64,000 bases of DNA, taken from the NCBI GenBank assembly GCA_037954665.1, contig JBBMOL010000285.1, positions 310,001-374,000 on the forward strand, given 5' to 3'. The first letter of the stretch is position 1; each line of letters opens with the position of its first letter. The notes beneath the pieces are model-generated. The model ran no database searches, was not told where the DNA came from, and was given only the letters and a program-made list of their open reading frames with translations. Shown here piece after piece: positions 59,201-64,000 of the stretch. This DNA comes from Laguncularia racemosa (Eukaryota; Streptophyta; Magnoliopsida; Myrtales; Combretaceae). The position numbers were made by a program, and so were the translations under genes.

Positions 59201-60104
59201 ACGACATCAAGCAAGAGATTATCAAGCTATAGACTTCTATTCAAGATTATAGTTACATGTCTTGTCCTTAGATATATACGTATGTACCAATGACGCATGA
59301 GGTTTAAGTTAGACTTCCATCTCTCCCTTATAATTACATATTGCGATGTAAGGATTTGTGGTTATGGCTCATGGTCGACTACGAGTAACTTTTTTGATCC
59401 TATATACTTTATATGACTATGGCTTATATCAATTCCGACATCCTATTTTTCTATCTCACTTACACCTAGCATATGTATCTATATAGGTAAGGACTTAGGT
59501 TATCTGCAACTTGACTCCCCCTTCCCAACTTGTAATACACGCATATACTTATGGCTTAGATCGGCTCCTTAAATTCCCTTCTTTCTAGCCTCCACTTCCA
59601 ATACTTTCCATGTCAACATGTGTCTATAATCCCCTCATCAATCTCCACAATCGTCAACAATGAACATACCATGATGTCTCCCTTTACTCCTACTAGTAAA
59701 ACCACACACACTCACTAAGGAAAAGATCCAACACCTATATGCCTATACATGTTTTCTCACATCCTCATTCATGGATTTTCACCCTCCTTCCAATTCCCCA
59801 ACACTCAAGCTCACAAGAAAACTAACATCAATATAATCCCCACTCCCACCTCCATTTCATCTTATAGTCTACCCATTCAAATCAGAGTTCCATCTCTGCT
59901 TTCCTCATCTCGCATACAAAATATACCGATGTGGCATTCCTATGCTTGCTTTCACTTCCTAATAGTTTGTTCCATCTTCCAAGCATCACACACACATATA
60001 TACTTATTCACAAGCACACAACCACTATTATACCTATATATATATATTGTACATATTATACCACAGTAGTACTTTCCATTTTCGTTCCCTTCTTCCACGT
60101 CCAA

Positions 60105-60669
60105 CAACGTCTTCAGCCCCTATATATACATAGTTATGCAAGACAACCAACGTCTAGACATATATATATTTATATATATATGTGGACACAGCAGCTAGCA
60201 AAAGAAAGAAAGAAAAAAATAAAATAAAATAACGTCACCAACACAATAGGAGTCCCTTGTATAGGCACCCAACATGTGCACATATAAATATATATTTTAC
60301 AGCATATTTTCCCCTAGCATTTGGATACATCTATATATATATATATATATATTATCACGGTGATTTCGGCCAGCAATCCAACAGACCATTATACATATAC
60401 CTATATATATATGATTCCTTACAGCAGCTAGGAAAAAGGAAACGTCTCAACCATCCTCTGTTTACACATATATATGTATATGTTATTACTATCGCAGCCA
60501 GCAAAAGGACCTTATACACACGCATAATTAGAGAAGCTAGCGGTTCAGTAGTCAACTCGTCTAGCCATCCTTCGTTTACTAATATATGCATATGTTTATA
60601 TCACGGCCAGCAATCGGAGAATGTTGTCCATGCAAAGGAAGGGGCTACACAACGTTCCAGCCTATTACG

Positions 60670-60711
<42 letters not shown>

Positions 60712-60730
60712 TACCATAACACAAATTCAC
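60105..60730. repeat. Degenerate minisatellite with CAGC(C/T)AGCAA and TATATA blocks
   Basis: About five imperfect units in LTR C, each with an AT dinucleotide run followed by a CAGCAGCTAGCA/CGGCCAGCAATC-like block and often 'cgtctcaaccatcc' or 'gtctagccatcc'. Unit length varies around 100 bp. Confidence 0.6.
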
Positions 60731-61565
60731 AACAAGACACATGTAACACAACAATATACACACAATATAATACGTCACGGAGTCCTACTCACCGGAGTCT
60801 TATTTTCTTCTACTTCAATCAAAATAGTCTTCGAGTACTTCCGAGTTAATATTTTCTTCACCTAAAAATTAGGAAAAAATATATCATTACATACTATTCA
60901 TGATCTAAATCGCCCTATCTAGTGTTTTTCTAACTATTATAACTAATTTTAGGCTAAATATTAATTTTTACACATATTTGATATTTGTACCTAACTTTTA
61001 GGAACTAACTCTGTTTCACAAAAAAATGGTCTAATTAAGTTGCACTCATCTCGAGGAACACGTTCGAGATATATATATATAAATATATGCATATGTTTAT
61101 ATCACGGCCAGCAATCGGAGAATGTTGTCCACGCAAAGGAAAGGGCTACAGAACGTTCCAGCCTATTTCTTATGTGTATATATATATATATATATATAGT
61201 TATACCATAACACGAATTCACAACAAGACACATGTAACACAACAATATACATACAATACAATACGTCACAGAGTCCTACTCATCAAGGTCTCATTTTCTT
61301 CGACTTCAATTGAAATAGTCTTCGGGTACTTTCGAGTTAATATTTCCTTCACCTAAAAATTAGGAAAAAATACATCATTACATATTATTCATGGTCTAGA
61401 TCGCCCTATCTAGTTTTTTTTTAGCTATTATAACTAATTTTAGACAAAATACTAATTTTTACACATATTTGATATTTATACCTAACTTTTATGAACTAAC
61501 TTTGTTTCGCAAAAAAATGGCCTAGTTGAGTTGCACCCATCTCAAGGAACACGTTTATAGTCTCG
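60581..61565. repeat. Tandem duplication, period about 501 bp
   Basis: 60581-61081 and 61082-61565 are near-identical: 'aatatatgcatatg', 'cggccagcaatcggagaatg', the AT run, 'cacaacaagacacatgtaac', 'acctaaaaattaggaaaaaat', 'ctagatcgccctatctag'. A local duplication inside LTR C. Confidence 0.88.
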
Positions 61566-61751
61566 AATTGTCGATCAAAGGTCGTATGTATGAGATATGA
61601 ATTTTTTTGTTTGTTTTCCTTTTTCCTTTTGGTCTTCTCTAGCATAGGTCCATTGTGCATCCTGTTCTCTTCGCTTCTATCTCCTCTCCTTTTCTCTTTT
61701 TCTTTTGCTTTTGTGGTCGTAGGTCCTCCACAGCTCGTATATATATGTGTA

Positions 61752-61797
61752 TATTATTATTATTATTATTATTATTGTTATTATTATTATTATTATT
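61752..61797. repeat. ATT trinucleotide microsatellite
   Basis: About 15 ATT units with one GTT interruption, within LTR C. Confidence 0.9.
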
Positions 61798-62134
61798 TCA
61801 TATTTTATTATGGTTAGGGTTTAGATTCCTAGTGTATCTTCGTGTGCGTAATAGTATTCGCAGATTTTGAAATTTTAGTATTTTATTACGAAACTTTATG
61901 TTTAAACTAATTTGACTATTTCAAGTGTAAATATTTACTCAAATTTTTTATTTGATGACCTTATATCTAAAATTTTAATTCATCTTATTATTTAGCCCAA
62001 TATCATTTGCGATTTATTTTTCAAGAAATTTACTCTTCTAATTTAGGTTTTTTTTGCAATTAATATTTGAGTCTTTTAGTAATTTCTTTTTATTTATTCC
62101 GATGTTAAACGCTATGGGTTTTGCGGGTTTTACA

Positions 62135-63290
62135 CTAAGTCTCTTGAAATTGAGAATCTTCATTAAGAGATTTCCATAAGGTTTGGTTCCTCTAATCCTC
62201 CAAATGTGCTTTAGAATCCTACTTGGCATATCAATTTTCAATTTCTTTTTAATTGCTAGGATTACTACTACCTCCTCTTTAGAAATTGTTGTTTTACTCC
62301 CATTTTTTGGCAATATGTGATCTGTAACAATCTTATGCCAAAGCCTAATTAGCAATTCGAATTCTGTAGAAAATATATCTTTCTCTACAAAATCTTCAAC
62401 TCCATCATTGATTTCCTTAAAAACCTCTTTTTTGTAGGATGGATCAGCTTTTCGTCATCCTTTCAACTTCAATGTTAAAGCTTTAAATAAGATCCTTTCA
62501 ACTAATCTTTATAGATTTTCTTGAAATCTGTGATTCCAAAACAAAGCCTTCTAATATTTCCAAATTATTATAGAACTCTCTTATTAAATCCTCATCCATA
62601 GGATTACTCACATTGCACAAATTTTTACATCCTATCTAGTTCAACCAATGATTCAAGTAAAAACCATTATTCTTAAAAACTGGAAATCAACGAAAGAACA
62701 TTCTAATACCTTGTTTGAAGTTCTTTTCCTTTTCTTAGGTTAAGGGCTAATGAATGTTGATTTAAGAGAGCATTTTCTCTTCTTCATCCTTTCCTTCTTC
62801 TTTGGTTCTAGTTTCTTTTCATGTGATTCTTTATAATTAATCTTAGTTTTAGAGTTCAAGTCTGTGTCATCATTTTTATAACTATCCCTGACAAACTCAT
62901 TTTCACTCAGCCTTTCTTCATTTTAACTCACATCTTTATCGAATACCTTCTTAACAAGGTCATGCACCCTTTTTGACCTTGTTGCTTTCTTTTTTGTGTT
63001 TATTTTTGTCAAAAGACACCATTTGCTTAGAATCAAATGATTCATCCACAATGTTTATGATTTCTTTGTCTTTTTCGGATTTGAAACCTTTAGACGCTAT
63101 TCTAGATGATTCTTTGAGCCACTTTAAGGTTTTTGAAATTGAAATTGAACAATGTTTGATTTTCTTTTGGAGGTTCAATGTAAAGAAGTCAGGATTTTGG
63201 TTGGTTTGAAGATATAGTTTTTGAGAGTGAGAAGGATTACTCTTTGAACTAGTCTCCGGTCTAAAAAATTGAGAATGGTGCTTCAATGGC
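62135..63290 (-). pseudogene. Copia env-like region, N-terminal and central part
   Basis: Minus-strand frames: a polar, Lys/Ser-rich start (63286-62960: 'MKHHSQFFRPETSSKSNPSH', later 'KHKKESNKVKKGA'), then after stops 'NHWLN.IGCKNLCNVSNPMD' and 'EDLIREFYNNLEILEGFVLES' near 62530-62660. Next comes 'HKIVTDHILPKNGSKTTISK', a basic segment, and 'RILKHIW' near 62200-62350. The middle resembles the 'putative plant transposon protein' type of domain found next to SIRE-like Copia elements. Reading continues at 52969 after LTR C. No cellular function is inferred. Confidence 0.55.
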
Positions 63291-63399
63291 TATCAGGATC
63301 TTTTAATTTGGTTATTTTAAAAAAAATGTATTTTTTTATTTACTGTTATTCATATTTAAAAACATGTAGAAAAATATAAAATAAATTCATTAAAAAGAA

Positions 63400-64000
63400 T
63401 TACACATAGTAATTTCATTTCTTAAAAGTTCAAATCTATTTTTATCTAAAGGTTTTGTATAAATATCTAAATATTAACTTTTAGTAGAAACAAATTTAAT
63501 ATTAATATTTTCAGTTGCAACATGATCCCTAATAAAATTATGTCTAATTTTTATATGTTTAGATCTTGAATGATGCATATGATTCTTTGTTAAATTTATA
63601 GCACTTATATTATCACATCTTATAGGATTATTTTTATAAATTAATCCATAATCTTGTAATCGTTGCTTTATCCAAAGAATTTGTACACAACAATTTCCAA
63701 TTGAAATATATTCAACTTCGGCTCTTGATAGAACAACTGAATTCTATTTCTTAGAAGACCAAGAAATCAGTTTGTCTTCTAAGAATGGACAAGCACCAAA
63801 AGTATTTTTTCTATCCAATTTTAAATTGCATAATAAGCATCTAAGTATCCATTTAACTCAAAACTTTGATTTTTGGCATACTAGATTCTTAATTTTATAG
63901 TGCATGCAATGTACTTAAAAATTCTTTTAAATGTGTTTCAATAAGATTACTTTGAAATATTGCACAAATACAAATAGAAAACAAAATATCTAGTCTAGAT
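63400..64000 (-). pseudogene. Copia RT-RNase H C-terminus (partial at window end)
   Basis: Minus-strand translation gives a typical Copia RNase H: 'ELNGYLDAYY' and 'AEVEYISIGNCCVQILWIKQ', then 'PIRCDNISAINLTKN' with the catalytic Asp (63600-63626). 'HSRSKHIKIRHNFIRDHV' and 'YLDIYTKPLDKNRFELLR' complete it. A few stops and shifts are present. The rest of pol is beyond the right edge. The order RNase H, env-like region, PPT, LTR fixes the orientation of the base Copia element. Confidence 0.9.

Larger units (their letters stand above)
52970..62134 (-). mobile_element. Solo LTR C (minus strand), interrupted by solo LTR B
   Basis: Two pieces, 52970-53668 and 58867-62134, together about 3.96 kb, are the reverse-complement relative of LTRs A and B. 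Right edge ..GGGTTTTACA gives LTR start TGTAAAACCC (TGTAAAGTC in B). Left edge TGTAATAACC gives LTR end ..GGTTATTACA. Shared blocks include 'cgtgagatgct.cattcatatg' near 53440 (minus), 'ccctaaccc' around the poly-C, and the AT-rich LTR start near 61840-62045. No matching TSD is evident (TTCAA versus CTAAG). It sits in the Copia env-like region. Confidence 0.75.
34886..64000 (-). mobile_element. SIRE-type Copia element, base layer of the nest (runs off the window)
   Basis: A minus-strand Copia element reconstructed from pieces: RNase H at 63400-64000, an env-like region (62135-63290 and 51830-52969), a PPT just right of 51785, and a 3' LTR split into 50907-51785 and 34886-35289 (1283 bp together). 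LTR start TGTTAAGTTCTC with a nearby GATGATAACAAAAAG block, and LTR end ..TTTGGGACCAACA, are features I associate with SIRE LTRs. Insertions in order of depth are G2 (35290-50906), G1, G3 and the TIR element inside G2, solo LTR C (52970-62134) in the env-like region, and solo LTR B inside C. Gag, protease, integrase, RT and the 5' LTR must lie to the right. Confidence 0.8.

Noticed and set aside
60257..60865. 202-codon plus-strand frame
   Set aside because: Built from AT microsatellites (Tyr/Ile runs) inside solo LTR C; not conserved in the tandem duplicate.
52965..62139. A TSD for solo LTR C
   Set aside because: TTCAA and CTAAG do not match; boundaries rest on LTR-end homology only.
1..64000. 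tRNA, rRNA, CRISPR or prokaryotic operons
   Set aside because: No box A/B or cloverleaf seen apart from PBS matches, no regularly spaced repeats, no prokaryotic gene layout.

Overview
This is a eukaryotic nuclear sequence, almost certainly from a flowering plant. It is AT-rich and shows no bacterial gene organisation. All the recognisable protein homology belongs to retrotransposons with typical plant features: primer-binding sites matching initiator tRNA-Met, Ty3/gypsy, Copia/SIRE-type and L1-type remnants, and transition-rich decay (TGG to TAG, CAG to TAG, CGA to TGA) as expected for methylated plant repeats. I found no convincing host protein gene, tRNA, rRNA or CRISPR array.

Left part (1-29.1 kb): an AT-rich repeat with a period of about 1.1 kb (1-1206, 5783-7350) is split by a plus-strand gypsy remnant (integrase tail, PPT, start of a 3' LTR) that holds a L1 LINE 3' fragment. 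After a gene-poor stretch comes an old minus-strand gypsy element, here G5 (LTR-like copies at 15.1-16.3 kb and from 22.2 kb, PBS, RT-RNase H, integrase zinc finger). Inside G5 lies a short element, G4 (19287-20510), with a perfect TSD TTTCA. A plus-strand gag fragment lies at 24.9-25.6 kb and a GTG/ATG-rich low-complexity tract at 26.7-27.3 kb.

Middle (29.1-34.1 kb): a 5.0-kb solo LTR (A) with TSD GATCC/GATTC. It is a mosaic of pyrimidine-rich, CAA-rich, purine-rich and TGTG-rich tracts.

Right part (34.9-64 kb): one continuous nest. The base is a minus-strand SIRE-type Copia element running off the right edge (RNase H, env-like region, PPT, 3' LTR). A minus-strand gypsy element, G2, is inserted in its 3' LTR. 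G2 has two related plus-strand gypsy elements in its LTRs: G1 (35492-40470, TSD ACGAG) in the left LTR and G3 (44532-50811, TSD ACTTG/ACCTA) in the right one. A 1.28-kb TIR DNA element (41937-43213, 9-bp TSD) interrupts G2 gag. The env-like region of the Copia element holds a minus-strand solo LTR (C), itself split by an oppositely oriented solo LTR (B, 53669-58866). A, B and C are one family of very long LTRs.

G1 and G2 keep gag, protease and the integrase tail but lack RT, RNase H and the integrase core. G3 is the converse: protease to integrase without gag. G3 has lost catalytic residues and none of the elements looks active. The window is a record of nested transposition and decay; I saw no new cellular system. 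The long-LTR family and the complementary deletion derivatives are the parts most worth following up.
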